DNA of 36,027 nucleotides from Candidatus Allofournierella excrementigallinarum (GTDB lineage: Bacteria > Bacillota > Clostridia > Oscillospirales > Ruminococcaceae): positions 1 through 36,027 of the forward strand of contig DWXV01000083.1 in the NCBI GenBank assembly GCA_019119025.1, written 5' to 3'. Below the pieces are notes generated by a model. The model ran no database searches. It was not told where the DNA came from and saw only the letters and a program-made list of their open reading frames with translations. Made by a program: the position numbers and the translations under genes. Shown here piece by piece: positions 1-8,961 of the stretch (position 1 is the first letter of the stretch; each line of letters begins with the position of its first letter).

Positions 1-1671
1 GGCGAAGGTGGCCAGATAGCTGATCAGGCCGATGTTGGGACCTTCGGGGGTCTCGATGGGGCACATGCGGCCGTAGTGGCTGTAGTGCACGTCGCGGACC
101 TCGAAACCGGCGCGGTCACGGGACAGACCGCCGGGGCCCAGAGCGGACAGGCGGCGCTTGTGGGTGAGCTCGGCCAGGGGGTTGTTCTGGTCCATGAACT
201 GGCTCAGGGGGCTGGAACCGAAAAACTCCTTGATGGCGGCCACCACAGGGCGGATGTTGATGAGGCTCTGGGGGGTGGCTTCGCCGGCATCCTGGGCCTG
301 GAGGGTCATGCGCTCGCGGATGACCCGCTCCATGCGGGAGAAGCCGATGCGGAACTGGTTTTGCAGCAGCTCGCCCACACTGCGGATGCGGCGGTTGCCC
401 AGATGGTCGATGTCGTCGGTGACGCCCACGCCGTGATCCAGGCCGCCCAGGTAGTTGATGGAGGCGAAGATGTCGTCCACGGTGACGGTGCGGCTGATGA
501 GGCGGTCGCGGTTTTTCTCCAGGGCCTCCCTCTGGCCGGCCTCGTCCAGGCCGGCGTCCAGGATGGCCCGCAGCTCGGCAAAGCTGACCTTCTCGTTGAC
601 GCCGCACTCGGAAACGTCAAAGCTGAAGAAGCCCTGGGCGTCCACGGTGCCGTTGGTGATGACCTTGACTTCCTTCTCGTCGATGGTCAGGTAGGCCACG
701 CTCACGCCTGCGGCCTCAGCGGCCTCGGCCATCTCGCGGGTGATCTTCTCGCCGGCGGAAATGAGCAGCTCGCCGGTGAGGGGCGCCACCACGTCGCGGG
801 AGGCGGTGAAGCCGGCGATGCGGCGGGCCAGAGCCAGCTTCTTGTTCATCTTGTACCGGCCGAAACGGGACAGGTCGTAGCGGCGGGGGTCGAAGAACAG
901 GTTGTGCAGATGGGTCTGGGCGCTGTCCACCGTGGGGGGCTCGCCGGGGCGCAGCTTGCGGTAGGTCTCCAGCAGGCCTTCCTCGGTGTTGGTGGTGGTG
1001 TCTTTTTCCAGAGTGGCCAGGATGCGCTCGTCCTCGCCGAAGTACTCGCGGATCTGGGCGTCGGAAGAAAGGCCCAGCGCGCGGATGAGCACGGTGACGG
1101 GCAGCTTGCGGTTTTTGTCGATGCGGACGTAGAACACGTCGTTGGAGTCGGTCTCATACTCCAGCCAGGCGCCCCGGTTGGGGTTCATGGTGGCGGTGTA
1201 GAGGCGCTTGCCGGTCTTGTCGTAGCTGGCGCCGAAGTAGACGCCGGGGCTGCGCACCAGCTGGCTGACGATGACGCGCTCGGCGCCGTTGTTGACGAAG
1301 GTGCCCGCGTCGGTCATCAGCGGGAAATCGCCCATGAAGATCTCCTGCTCTTTGACCTCGCCGGTCTCCTTGTTCAGCAGACGCGCGGTGACGCGCAGGG
1401 GCGCGGCATAGGTGGCGTCGCGCTCCTTGCACTCTTTGATGGTGTATTTGGGCTCGCCCAGGCGGTAGTCGATGAACTCCAGCGCCAGATTGCCGGTGAA
1501 GTCCTCGATGGTGGCCACGTCGTGAAAGACCTCTTTCAGGCCCTGGTCCAGGAACCATTTGTACGAGTTCTTCTGCACCTCGATGAGGTTGGGCATGTCG
1601 ATGACCTCATCGATGCGGGAAAAGCTCATACGCTGGGTCTTGCCGAGGGTTACGGGCTTGACCTTCATCAT
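1..1671 (-). CDS. rpoB: DNA-directed RNA polymerase beta subunit, N-terminal 557 codons (partial, runs off the left edge)
   Basis: This is the beta subunit of RNA polymerase, which forms one pincer of the catalytic clamp. The reading frame is open from an ATG at 1671 to the window edge. Recognisable stretches are the start [20 protein letters not shown], the [16 protein letters not shown] region, and the complete rifampicin-binding cluster ([18 protein letters not shown] then [15 protein letters not shown]). It ends in [20 protein letters not shown] close to the edge. The Rif cluster carries the residues usual in sensitive enzymes. The start is placed at the first of two adjacent ATGs; an AGGAGTGG ribosome binding site lies about 10 bases upstream. 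The gene has its own consensus promoter and is separated by a terminator from the anti-sigma gene upstream. rplJ-rplL, the usual upstream neighbours, are absent. Confidence 0.97.
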   Translation of the reverse strand, partial: MMKVKPVTLGKTQRMSFSRIDEVIDMPNLIEVQKNSYKWFLDQGLKEVFHDVATIEDFTGNLALEFIDYRLGEPKYTIKECKERDATYAAPLRVTARLLNKETGEVKEQEIFMGDFPLMTDAGTFVNNGAERVIVSQLVRSPGVYFGASYDKTGKRLYTATMNPNRGAWLEYETDSNDVFYVRIDKNRKLPVTVLIRALGLSSDAQIREYFGEDERILATLEKDTTTNTEEGLLETYRKLRPGEPPTVDSAQTHLHNLFFDPRRYDLSRFGRYKMNKKLALARRIAGFTASRDVVAPLTGELLISAGEKITREMAEAAEAAGVSVAYLTIDEKEVKVITNGTVDAQGFFSFDVSECGVNEKVSFAELRAILDAGLDEAGQREALEKNRDRLISRTVTVDDIFASINYLGGLDHGVGVTDDIDHLGNRRIRSVGELLQNQFRIGFSRMERVIRERMTLQAQDAGEATPQSLINIRPVVAAIKEFFGSSPLSQFMDQNNPLAELTHKRRLSALGPGGLSRDRAGFEVRDVHYSHYGRMCPIETPEGPNIGLISYLATFA

Positions 1672-1835
1672 AAAAAGCGTCCACTCCTATCCTGTATCTT
1701 ATACTTATGGACCGATGACGCCCCCGCCCCGCTTTTTGAGACAAAGTATTTTGTGCAGTTTTCACAAACTTTCAAAAATATTTTGTGAAGAAAAGCAGTT
1801 TAAGGGCGTTCTAATCCATTATGCTATACTATAAC

Positions 1836-1864
1836 AGTATATCCGCCGAAAACCGCGCTGTCAA
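1836..1864 (-). promoter_or_regulatory. Vegetative promoter of rpoB
   Basis: On the minus strand, TTGACA (1859-1864) is followed after 17 bp by TATACT (1836-1841). The predicted start is near 1829, which gives a leader of about 158 bases. It lies downstream of the terminator of the sigma/anti-sigma unit, so rpoB appears to be transcribed on its own. Confidence 0.85.
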
Positions 1865-1884
1865 GCCATTTTCGCCAATTTCAC

Positions 1885-1917
1885 AAAAAAAGGCCCCGGG
1901 CAGTGAACGCCCGGGGC
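1885..1917 (-). terminator. Rho-independent terminator of the sigma/anti-sigma unit
   Basis: A perfect 9-bp stem GCCCCGGGC/GCCCGGGGC (1893-1901 with 1909-1917) has a 7-base loop and is followed on the minus strand by seven T (1885-1891). It lies 41 bases beyond the anti-sigma stop codon. Confidence 0.9.
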
Positions 1918-1957
1918 AGTGTGTTTTTATTTTACCCGTTAGGGCGTTCATGCAGGG

Positions 1958-2989
1958 TCAGCCGACGGCTTCGTTCAGCGGGAAAGCGACGCCGTTCACC
2001 TCCACTGCGGCGTACTGCGCCGGGTCGATGGCCTGGAGGAGCATGCGCACGGCCTTTTCATCCTGGGAAAAGCTCAGGCCGGGGATGCCTTCTCCCGTCT
2101 GCTCATGATCCCAGTCGCTCACCAGTTCCTGGCGGCTGCCATCGAGGCCGATGAGGACGATGGAAGTATCAAAGGCAGGGTTCATCTCGTTCTCCGGCAG
2201 GCCGTCCAGTTCCAGATAGACCGACACCGGCGAGAGCTCCAGCCGGGCCAGGGGCCAGCCCAGGCCCACATCGGTGTTCTGGTCGCAAACGACGACGGAG
2301 CGGTCCTCGTAGTCCAGGCGGAAGGAGAACTCGAACCGGCCGGGCACCACCGCGTCCTCGTCGTGGAGGCGGCTGGTGTCGGTGGGGTAGCTGAACAGGT
2401 TCCACACAGTCGCTTCCGCCATTTTGCCCCGCAGAGGCTTGGAGCTGGAAGCCATCATCACAAAGCGGAGCTTGTTGTCGGTGGGATCGTCGTCCGGCAG
2501 CATCTCCATGTGCTGCACCATGCCGTCGGAGGCGTCGGAATACAGGGTGCAGTTGTCAAAGCCGTAGTCCAGCGTGCCGTCCAGCACCTGGCCCTCGGGG
2601 GCTTCCACCGTGAAGGGCACATAGATGCAGTAGTCGTCGCCCAGAACGCCCTCCAGGGTGACGGTGCCTCCCGGCAGGGTCTGACTCAAGGCCAGGCCCA
2701 GACTCATGTCGCCCAGGCTGTTCTCCTCTCCCAGCCCCAGGAAAGCGGCAAAATCACCGCTCCAGGAATGGGCCGCGCCCACGCCCACCGCCAGGCAGGC
2801 GGTCAGGGCTGCCGCCGCGGCCAGCACGGCCCAGCGCCGGCGGTGGACGCGCAGGGCGGGGCGCTCCGTCTTTTTCGCGGCCAGCAGGCGGTTCACCTGC
2901 CGTTCGGCCTCCCCTGCTTCCAGCGGCACGGGGGCGTAGGCATCCAGATCCATGGAAACGTGGTTCAGCGCTTCATAAATATCCTTCAT
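1958..2989 (-). CDS. Membrane-anchored anti-sigma factor, DUF4179 type
   Basis: A protein of 343 residues. An N-terminal cytoplasmic part of about 50 residues (start MKDIYEALNHVSMDLDAYAP) is followed by one hydrophobic segment at about residues 52-72 (WAVLAAAAALTACLAVGVGA) and a large extracytoplasmic domain. This is the layout of DUF4179 proteins, which are encoded next to ECF sigma factors in Firmicutes. No Cys/His zinc anti-sigma (ZAS) motif is visible. Its start overlaps the stop of the sigma gene in an ATGA, so the pair is translationally coupled. By analogy it holds the sigma factor at the membrane until an envelope signal releases it. The pairing is strong evidence for the role; the signal is unknown. 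Confidence 0.8.
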   Translation of the reverse strand: MKDIYEALNHVSMDLDAYAPVPLEAGEAERQVNRLLAAKKTERPALRVHRRRWAVLAAAAALTACLAVGVGAAHSWSGDFAAFLGLGEENSLGDMSLGLALSQTLPGGTVTLEGVLGDDYCIYVPFTVEAPEGQVLDGTLDYGFDNCTLYSDASDGMVQHMEMLPDDDPTDNKLRFVMMASSSKPLRGKMAEATVWNLFSYPTDTSRLHDEDAVVPGRFEFSFRLDYEDRSVVVCDQNTDVGLGWPLARLELSPVSVYLELDGLPENEMNPAFDTSIVLIGLDGSRQELVSDWDHEQTGEGIPGLSFSQDEKAVRMLLQAIDPAQYAAVEVNGVAFPLNEAVG

Positions 2990-3510
2990 GGGGTTTCTCT
3001 CCTCTCTTGCAGTTGCCGCGCCAGCCGCTGTCGTGCCCGGGTAAGGCGGGTGTTCAGTGCGCCCACCGTGATGTTGTGGCGGGCGGCCAGGGCGTCGGCG
3101 GTCTCTCCGTAGTAGTAGCGGGCCAGAAGCAGGTCCCGGTCGGCGGAGCTGAGGCCACGGAACATATCCTCCAGTTCCAGCGTGAGGTATTCGTCCAGGG
3201 TGGCGCCGCCCAGCGCTTCCAGCTGGGCTCCGCCGCCGGCGGGCATGCTGCGGGCCGCTTTGCGCACCGCGTCGATGGCCCGGTAGCGGGCCACCGCCGC
3301 GGCCCAGTTTTTGAAGCTGCCCCGCTTATCAAAGCGGTGGATGTTCTGCCAGATGGCCAGCAGCGCGTCCGCCAGCAGGTCCTCTTCGTCCAGGCCGGGC
3401 GCGTGGCGGCGGATGACCGCCCGCAGCAGCCCGCCATATCGTTCCACCAGCGCGCGGGCCGCCTCCTCGTCTTTGCGGGCGATGCCCTCCACCAGCTCCC
3501 GTTCGTTCAT
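2986..3510 (-). CDS. ECF-type RNA polymerase sigma factor
   Basis: A protein of 174 residues from the ATG at 3510 (MNERELVEGIARKDEEAARA). Region 2 is seen around LLADALLAIWQNIHRFDKRG and FKNWAAAVARYRAIDAVRK, and region 4 around LSSADRDLLLARYYYGETAD and LNTRLTRARQRLARQL. Regions 1 and 3 are absent, as expected for the ECF class. The frame is open upstream to 3636, but that extension is not sigma-like. A GAGGAGG motif is 17 bases from the chosen ATG, longer than usual, so the start is slightly uncertain. The ATGA overlap with the DUF4179 gene identifies the anti-sigma. A possible self-recognised promoter and a cre-like palindrome lie just upstream. Confidence 0.9.
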   Translation of the reverse strand: MNERELVEGIARKDEEAARALVERYGGLLRAVIRRHAPGLDEEDLLADALLAIWQNIHRFDKRGSFKNWAAAVARYRAIDAVRKAARSMPAGGGAQLEALGGATLDEYLTLELEDMFRGLSSADRDLLLARYYYGETADALAARHNITVGALNTRLTRARQRLARQLQERRETP

Positions 3511-3542
3511 GCAGTCCGTTTCGGCCGCCTCCTCTCTGTTTT

Positions 3543-3556
3543 CGAAAGCGCTTTCG
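3543..3556. promoter_or_regulatory. Perfect 14-bp palindrome, cre-like, at the ECF sigma gene start
   Basis: CGAAAGCGCTTTCG is a perfect inverted repeat. It differs from the catabolite-responsive element form TGAAAGCGCTTTCA only in the two outermost bases. It lies just downstream of the candidate sigma promoter, where a bound LacI/CcpA-type repressor would block initiation. Binding is inference. Confidence 0.5.
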
Positions 3557-3564
3557 CCCCTTAC

Positions 3565-3591
3565 TACGGATGGGAGAGGCTGTTTCTTACA
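3565..3591 (-). promoter_or_regulatory. Candidate ECF-type promoter of the sigma/anti-sigma unit
   Basis: On the minus strand, TGTAAG (3586-3591, within TGTAAGAAAC) is followed after 17 bp by CGTA (3565-3568). This resembles ECF promoters (an AAC-containing -35, CGT-containing -10) rather than the TTGACA/TATAAT form seen elsewhere in the window. It would allow autoregulation. This is a weak match, judged by eye. Confidence 0.35.
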
Positions 3592-3600
3592 AGCGAGCAG

Positions 3601-3632
3601 AAAAAAGCCGCGGGCAGGAAACTGCCCGCGGC
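3601..3632 (-). terminator. Rho-independent terminator after rpoD
   Basis: A perfect 11-bp stem GCCGCGGGCAG/CTGCCCGCGGC (3607-3617 with 3622-3632) with a GAAA/TTTC loop. It is followed on the minus strand by six T. It lies 15 bases beyond the rpoD stop. Confidence 0.93.
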
Positions 3633-3647
3633 CCAATTGATTGATTC

Positions 3648-4889
<1,242 letters not shown>

Positions 4890-4974
4890 AATGGAACGTC
4901 CTCCTGGTTTTTGGGTCCTTTTTCACGTGGTATCGCAAGGGCCGTGGCAGCCCGTGGGATCGTTTTTGCGCGGC

Positions 4975-6732
4975 TCAGCTCTTTTTCTGGCGCAGCCGCG
5001 CCATATATTCTTCCAGCTCTTCGCCGGTCATCTCGCCCGCCCTGGCACTCTGGGGCACGCTTTGCTCCAGCCGGTCCAGATACATCTCCACGTCCCGCCG
5101 GCCCAGGCCCACGTCGTAGTTGCGGGCCAAAAGCAGCGACAGGCGGCTCACCGTCTCTTCGGGCAGCGCGCCGGCAAGGGCGGCAAGGTCGGGCAGGCGT
5201 CCCTGGCGTTTCGCCTCCAGCACGGCGGCATAGGCGGCGGCCATGTCCTCCATCAAGAACTGCTCCGGCTTTACCCGGCTCTCGGCCAGGGGGATGAGGG
5301 AGGGGTCGCGGATGAGGGCGGCCACCAGCTGCTGTTCGGCGCAGGCCACGCCCAGGGCCTTTTCGCCCCCCGGCGCATTGTAGGGCAGCTTGATGTCCGC
5401 CCCGGCGCCGGTGCTCAAAAGCTCTTTCTCCCGCTGGCGCTGGGCGCGGCGGCGGTTTGCACGCACCGCCGCCTCCAGCTGGGCCATCACATTGGCCTTG
5501 GCCACGTCGGTCTCCTCCGCCAGCCGCCCGGCGTAGACCTCCCGCTCGGTGGGGGTCAGCCGCCCGGCCAGCAGGCGGATGGCGTCCTTGATGTACTCCA
5601 CCCGGTCCGCCGGGCGGGCCAGGTCGTACTTTTCCCGCACCCTGGCAAGGCGGTACTCAATGGCGTTGGAGGTGCCGTTGAGCAGCGCTTCAAACCGCTC
5701 CCGGCCGTACTTTTTGATGAACTCGTCCGGGTCCTTCGCGCCGGGGATGTTCAGCACCGACACCTTCACCGGGCTCTCGGCAAAAAGGCCCAGGCTGCGG
5801 GCGGTGGCCTTCTGGCCCGCCTCGTCGGAGTCGTAGCAGAGCACCACCTCGTCGGCATACTCCCCCAGCAGCCGCACCTGGTCCTGGGTGAGGGCGGTGC
5901 CGCAGGCGGCCACGGCGGTGTCGAAGCCCGCCTGGTGCAGGCTGATGACGTCCATGTAGCCTTCGCACAGGATATACCGCCGGGAGGCGCTTTTCTTTGC
6001 GATGTTCAAAGCGAACATCGCCTTGCTCTTTTTATAGACCAGCGTCTCGGGGCTGTTGATGTACTTGGGCTTTTCATCCCCCAGCACACGCCCGCCGAAA
6101 GCGATGACGTTGCCCCGCAAGTCGAAGATGGGGGTCATCACCCGGCCCCGGAACACGTCGTAAACGTTGCCCTTCTCACTGCGCTTTTGAAGGCCGGAGG
6201 CCAGCATCTCCTCCTCGGTGTAGCCCCGGGCACGCAGATGGCGGCGCAATGCGCCGAAGTCGTTGGGAGAATATCCCAGGCCGAAGCGGCGGATGGTGGA
6301 GTCGGACAGGCCCCGCCCCCGCCAATAGGCCCGGGCGGTGCGCGCGTCGTCGTTTTCGGCGTTCAGCTGCTCGTAGAAGAAGCGGGCGGCCTCTTTGTTG
6401 ACGGCCAGCACCCGGCTGCGCAGCCGGCCCGCCTTGTCGTCCTCCTCGGGCATGGGCATGCCCGCCCGGCCCGCCAGCATCTTCACCGCTTCCACATAGT
6501 CAAGATTGTTGATCTTGCGCACGAAGGTGATCACGTCGCCCCCGGCCCCGCAGCCGAAGCAGTAAAAGCTCTGGGTCTCGGGATAGACCACGAAGGAGGG
6601 GGTCTTTTCGCTGTGGAAAGGGCACAGGCCGGTGTGGGTGCGGCCCCGGTGACGCAGCTGCACATAGCTGCTCACCACCTCGGTGATGTCACTGCGGCGC
6701 ACCACCTCGTCGATGTATTCCCGCGGGATCAT
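4975..6732 (-). CDS. dnaG: DNA primase
   Basis: Synthesises RNA primers at the replication fork. The protein has 585 residues. The N-terminal CHC2 zinc-binding domain has ligands C37, H40, C58 and C61 (CPFHSEKTPSF and FYCFGCGAGG). The TOPRIM catalytic core includes ILCEGYMDVISLHQAGF and the acidic motif VVLCYDSDEAGQKA. A C-terminal helicase-interaction region follows. The ATG at 6732 is preceded by a GGGGGTGAGG ribosome binding site. dgt ends 31 bases upstream and rpoD starts 85 bases downstream, the classical macromolecular synthesis arrangement of Firmicutes with dgt in place of a ribosomal protein gene. Confidence 0.98.
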   Translation of the reverse strand: MIPREYIDEVVRRSDITEVVSSYVQLRHRGRTHTGLCPFHSEKTPSFVVYPETQSFYCFGCGAGGDVITFVRKINNLDYVEAVKMLAGRAGMPMPEEDDKAGRLRSRVLAVNKEAARFFYEQLNAENDDARTARAYWRGRGLSDSTIRRFGLGYSPNDFGALRRHLRARGYTEEEMLASGLQKRSEKGNVYDVFRGRVMTPIFDLRGNVIAFGGRVLGDEKPKYINSPETLVYKKSKAMFALNIAKKSASRRYILCEGYMDVISLHQAGFDTAVAACGTALTQDQVRLLGEYADEVVLCYDSDEAGQKATARSLGLFAESPVKVSVLNIPGAKDPDEFIKKYGRERFEALLNGTSNAIEYRLARVREKYDLARPADRVEYIKDAIRLLAGRLTPTEREVYAGRLAEETDVAKANVMAQLEAAVRANRRRAQRQREKELLSTGAGADIKLPYNAPGGEKALGVACAEQQLVAALIRDPSLIPLAESRVKPEQFLMEDMAAAYAAVLEAKRQGRLPDLAALAGALPEETVSRLSLLLARNYDVGLGRRDVEMYLDRLEQSVPQSARAGEMTGEELEEYMARLRQKKS

Positions 6733-6763
6733 GTCCCCTCACCCCCTTTGCGCGGCGCTTTGG

Positions 6764-7771
6764 TCAAAGAACGTGCCACTTTTTGGGCACAAACAGGTCC
6801 TCAAACATGCGGATGGCGAACTCGTCGCTCATGCCGCTGATATAATCGGTGACCGCCCGGTCTGCGCCCTCCTGATAGGCGATCTGCAAAAAGCCGTCGG
6901 GAAGAAGGCCCGGGTCCTCCAGCATGCGCTCGTAGAGCTCGGCGATGACCTTTTCCACCTTCTGTTCCTCCCGCTTGGCTTCCTTGTCCACATAGACGGT
7001 GGAATACATGAAGTCGTGGAGCGCTTCGTAGGCCTCCCCCACCAGCGGGCTGAAGGAAAGGCCCCTGGCCCCGCTGTTGGCCACCAGGTCCTGGATGAGG
7101 GTGGAGATGCGGCGGCTCTTGGTGTTTCCCAGCACCTGCACGATCTCGGCGGGCAGCGCCTGGGGCGAGAGCACCCCGGCGGTGATGGCGTCCTCGATGT
7201 CGTGGTTCATGTAGGCGATGCGGTCGGCATAGCGCACCGCCTGGCCCTCCAGCGTGGCGGCCCACTTGCCCCTGGTGTGGCAGATGATGCCGTTGCGCAC
7301 CTCCCAGGTGAGGTTGAGGCCCTGGAAGTTCTTTTCCAGCTTGTCCACCACCCGCACGCTCTGCTGGTAGTGCTTGAAGCCCCCCGGGCACAGCTTGTCG
7401 AGCGCCCGTTCGCCCGCATGGCCGAAGGGGGTATGGCCCAGGTCGTGCCCCAGGGCGATGGCCTCGGTGAGGTCCTCGTTGAGGCGCAGGGCCCGGGCGA
7501 TGGTGCGGGCGATCTGGTTGACCTCCAGCGTGTGGGTCAGGCGGGTGCGGTAGTGGTCGCCTTCGGGCGACAGGAACACCTGGGTCTTTTGTTTGAGGCG
7601 CCGGAAGGATTTGCAGTGGATGATGCGGTCCCGGTCCCGCTGGTAGCAGGCGCGCAGGGGGCACTCCTCTTCCGGCACAAGGCGGCCCCGGCTCTGGCGG
7701 CTTTTGGCCGCCCAGGGCGCAAGGACCTGGTCCTCCACCTGTTCGGTGTATTCCCGGGCAGTGCTGGGCAT
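6764..7771 (-). CDS. dgt: Deoxyguanosinetriphosphate triphosphohydrolase-like HD-domain protein
   Basis: A dNTP triphosphohydrolase of the Dgt family, which splits dNTPs to deoxynucleosides and triphosphate. The protein has 335 residues from the ATG at 7771 (MPSTAREYTEQVEDQVLAPW). The HD metal site is seen at H80 (RTRLTHTLEVNQIART) and H109-D110 (EAIALGHDLGHTPFGHAGER). The frame is open 39 codons further upstream to 7888. An AGGAGG lies 8 bases before the chosen ATG, and the extension shows no family similarity, so the short start is preferred. It is the first gene of the dgt-dnaG-rpoD unit. Confidence 0.93.
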   Translation of the reverse strand: MPSTAREYTEQVEDQVLAPWAAKSRQSRGRLVPEEECPLRACYQRDRDRIIHCKSFRRLKQKTQVFLSPEGDHYRTRLTHTLEVNQIARTIARALRLNEDLTEAIALGHDLGHTPFGHAGERALDKLCPGGFKHYQQSVRVVDKLEKNFQGLNLTWEVRNGIICHTRGKWAATLEGQAVRYADRIAYMNHDIEDAITAGVLSPQALPAEIVQVLGNTKSRRISTLIQDLVANSGARGLSFSPLVGEAYEALHDFMYSTVYVDKEAKREEQKVEKVIAELYERMLEDPGLLPDGFLQIAYQEGADRAVTDYISGMSDEFAIRMFEDLFVPKKWHVL

Positions 7772-7808
7772 GGGCGAGCCCTCCTTTCTTCCCGCGGCAA
7801 AACTCATG

Positions 7809-7823
7809 GTATATTTAATATAC
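7809..7823. repeat. 15-bp palindrome upstream of dgt
   Basis: GTATATTTAATATAC is a perfect inverted repeat (7+1+7) about 40 bases upstream of the dgt start, overlapping the possible -10. It could be an operator or simply AT-rich promoter DNA. Confidence 0.45.
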
Positions 7824-7840
7824 GATGGAATGGAGCAAAA
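7812..7840 (-). promoter_or_regulatory. Possible promoter of dgt-dnaG-rpoD
   Basis: On the minus strand, TTTTGC (7835-7840) is followed after 17 bp by TAAATA (7812-7817). The match is poor, but the surrounding 60 bases are the only AT-rich stretch upstream of dgt. The -10 region lies inside a 15-bp palindrome (7809-7823). Confidence 0.35.
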
Positions 7841-7884
7841 CCCTCTAAAAAAATCAAAAATTTTTTCAGGAGGGGCGCTTTGTG

Positions 7885-8505
7885 TCACAGCGGGGCGTAA
7901 AAAGGCGCTGAGACCTGCGGGACCGCCGCCCCCCGGCTGAGTTCGGCAAAGGCGGGCAGCAACGGCAGTTCCGCCCCTGCGGGCAGCAGCGCCGAGAGGG
8001 CCACCCGGTCGGTAAAGGCCGGTTCGTCCAGCTTTGCGCCCGCGCCTTGCAAAAGCTGCGCCGCCCGCTCGTAGAGGGCATAGTCCACCTCGACCGAAAG
8101 GCGCACGCAGGCCCGCACGGTGACCACCTTCGCGGCGGCCAGAGCGGCCGAGGCGCTCTCGGTGTAGGCGCGCACCAGGCCGCCGGTGCCCAGCAGGATG
8201 CCCCCGAAGTAGCGGGTGACCACCACGATGCAGTCGGTGAGCCCTGCGTGGCGGATGGCGTCCAGCACAGGCAGGCCGGCGGTCTTGGCGGGCTCGCCGT
8301 CGTCGGAATAGCGGGTGCGCAAGCCCTGGCGCAGCACGTAGGCATAGACGTTGTGGCGGGCGGTGCGGTGGGCGGCGCGCACCTCATCCAGCACGGCCAG
8401 CGCCTTTTCCTCGCTGTCGGCAAAGGCGGCCAGGGCGATGAAGCGGCTGTGCTTTTCCTCCACCTCGGCGGTGGAGCGCCCGGCGATGGTGCGGTAGTCC
8501 TCCAT
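7885..8505 (-). CDS. yigZ: IMPACT/YigZ family protein (UPF0029)
   Basis: A protein of 206 residues from the ATG at 8505 (MEDYRTIAGRSTAEVEEKHS). Family hallmarks are KHSRFIALAAFADSEE, HNVYAYVLRQ, the conserved YSDDGEPAKTAGLPVLDAI and VVVTRYFGGILLGTGGLVRA. Two domains are expected: an N-terminal IMPACT fold (about 1-125) and a C-terminal ferredoxin-like DUF1949 domain. The family is widespread and linked to translation in eukaryotes; its bacterial role is not settled. The frame stays open upstream through the L31 terminator, but an AGGA ribosome binding site favours this ATG. It follows rpmE, from which it is separated by a terminator. Confidence 0.92.
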   Translation of the reverse strand: MEDYRTIAGRSTAEVEEKHSRFIALAAFADSEEKALAVLDEVRAAHRTARHNVYAYVLRQGLRTRYSDDGEPAKTAGLPVLDAIRHAGLTDCIVVVTRYFGGILLGTGGLVRAYTESASAALAAAKVVTVRACVRLSVEVDYALYERAAQLLQGAGAKLDEPAFTDRVALSALLPAGAELPLLPAFAELSRGAAVPQVSAPFYAPL

Positions 8506-8533
8506 AGGCCTTGTTCCTCCGTGAGAATACGAC

Positions 8534-8565
8534 AAAAAAGGCGGTTTGTGACCAAACCGCCTTTT
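8534..8565 (-). terminator. Rho-independent terminator after rpmE
   Basis: A 12-bp perfect stem AAAAGGCGGTTT/AAACCGCCTTTT (8536-8547 with 8554-8565) with a 6-base loop, ending in a T run on the minus strand. It begins 12 bases beyond the rpmE stop. Confidence 0.92.
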
Positions 8566-8576
8566 CGATGGATCGA

Positions 8577-8780
8577 TTACTTCTTCAGGCCGAAACGCTT
8601 GTTGAAGCGGTCCACACGGCCGCCGGTGTCCACCAGCTTCTGCTTGCCGGTGTAGAAGGGATGGCACTTGGAGCAGACTTCCACGTGGATCTCCGGCTTG
8701 GTGGAGCGGGTATGGATGACCTCACCGCAGGCGCAGGTGATGGTGCAGTCCATGTACTTGGGATGGATGCCCTGTTTCAT
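8577..8780 (-). CDS. rpmE: 50S ribosomal protein L31, zinc-binding type
   Basis: A 67-residue large-subunit protein. It begins [20 protein letters not shown] and ends [12 protein letters not shown]. The zinc ligands C16, C18, C36 and C39 (CAC and CSKC) are all present, so this is the Cys-containing form, also associated with zinc storage, rather than the zinc-free paralogue. The ATG at 8780 has an AGAGGTGA ribosome binding site. The gene has its own perfect consensus promoter, a leader of about 129 bases with hairpins, and its own terminator. Confidence 0.97.
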   Translation of the reverse strand: MKQGIHPKYMDCTITCACGEVIHTRSTKPEIHVEVCSKCHPFYTGKQKLVDTGGRVDRFNKRFGLKK

Positions 8781-8834
8781 TACGGTTCACCTCTTTCTGG
8801 TTCATGACTCAAGGGGCCATGCTCTTTACATGCG

Positions 8835-8887
8835 CCCATCACAACCTTCAATGGGAGGCCACCAGCATACGCCATCCTGTGCGTATG
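8835..8887 (-). promoter_or_regulatory. Structured 5' leader of rpmE (candidate L31 autoregulatory leader)
   Basis: The transcribed leader (about 8909-8781) contains a 7-bp hairpin CATACGC/GCGTATG (8866-8872 with 8881-8887) with an 8-base loop. A second, weaker stem CCCAT/ATGGG (8835-8839 with 8851-8855) follows. L31 leaders that bind the ribosomal protein are known from Firmicutes; identity with that family is inference. Confidence 0.45.
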
Positions 8888-8915
8888 GAGCAGCCATCGG
8901 AACGATTGCCAAAGA

Positions 8916-8944
8916 ATTATATCACACGGCGGCGGGCGTGTCAA
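8916..8944 (-). promoter_or_regulatory. Consensus promoter of rpmE
   Basis: On the minus strand, a perfect TTGACA (8939-8944) is followed after 17 bp by a perfect TATAAT (8916-8921). The -35 lies 17 bases beyond the stop codon of the upstream lipoprotein gene. Confidence 0.93.
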
Positions 8945-8961
8945 GCGGTTTTATCTGCATG

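Noticed and set aside
76-1788. A 570-codon plus-strand open frame over rpoB
   Set aside because: It is antisense to an unmistakable rpoB and has the same shadow composition.
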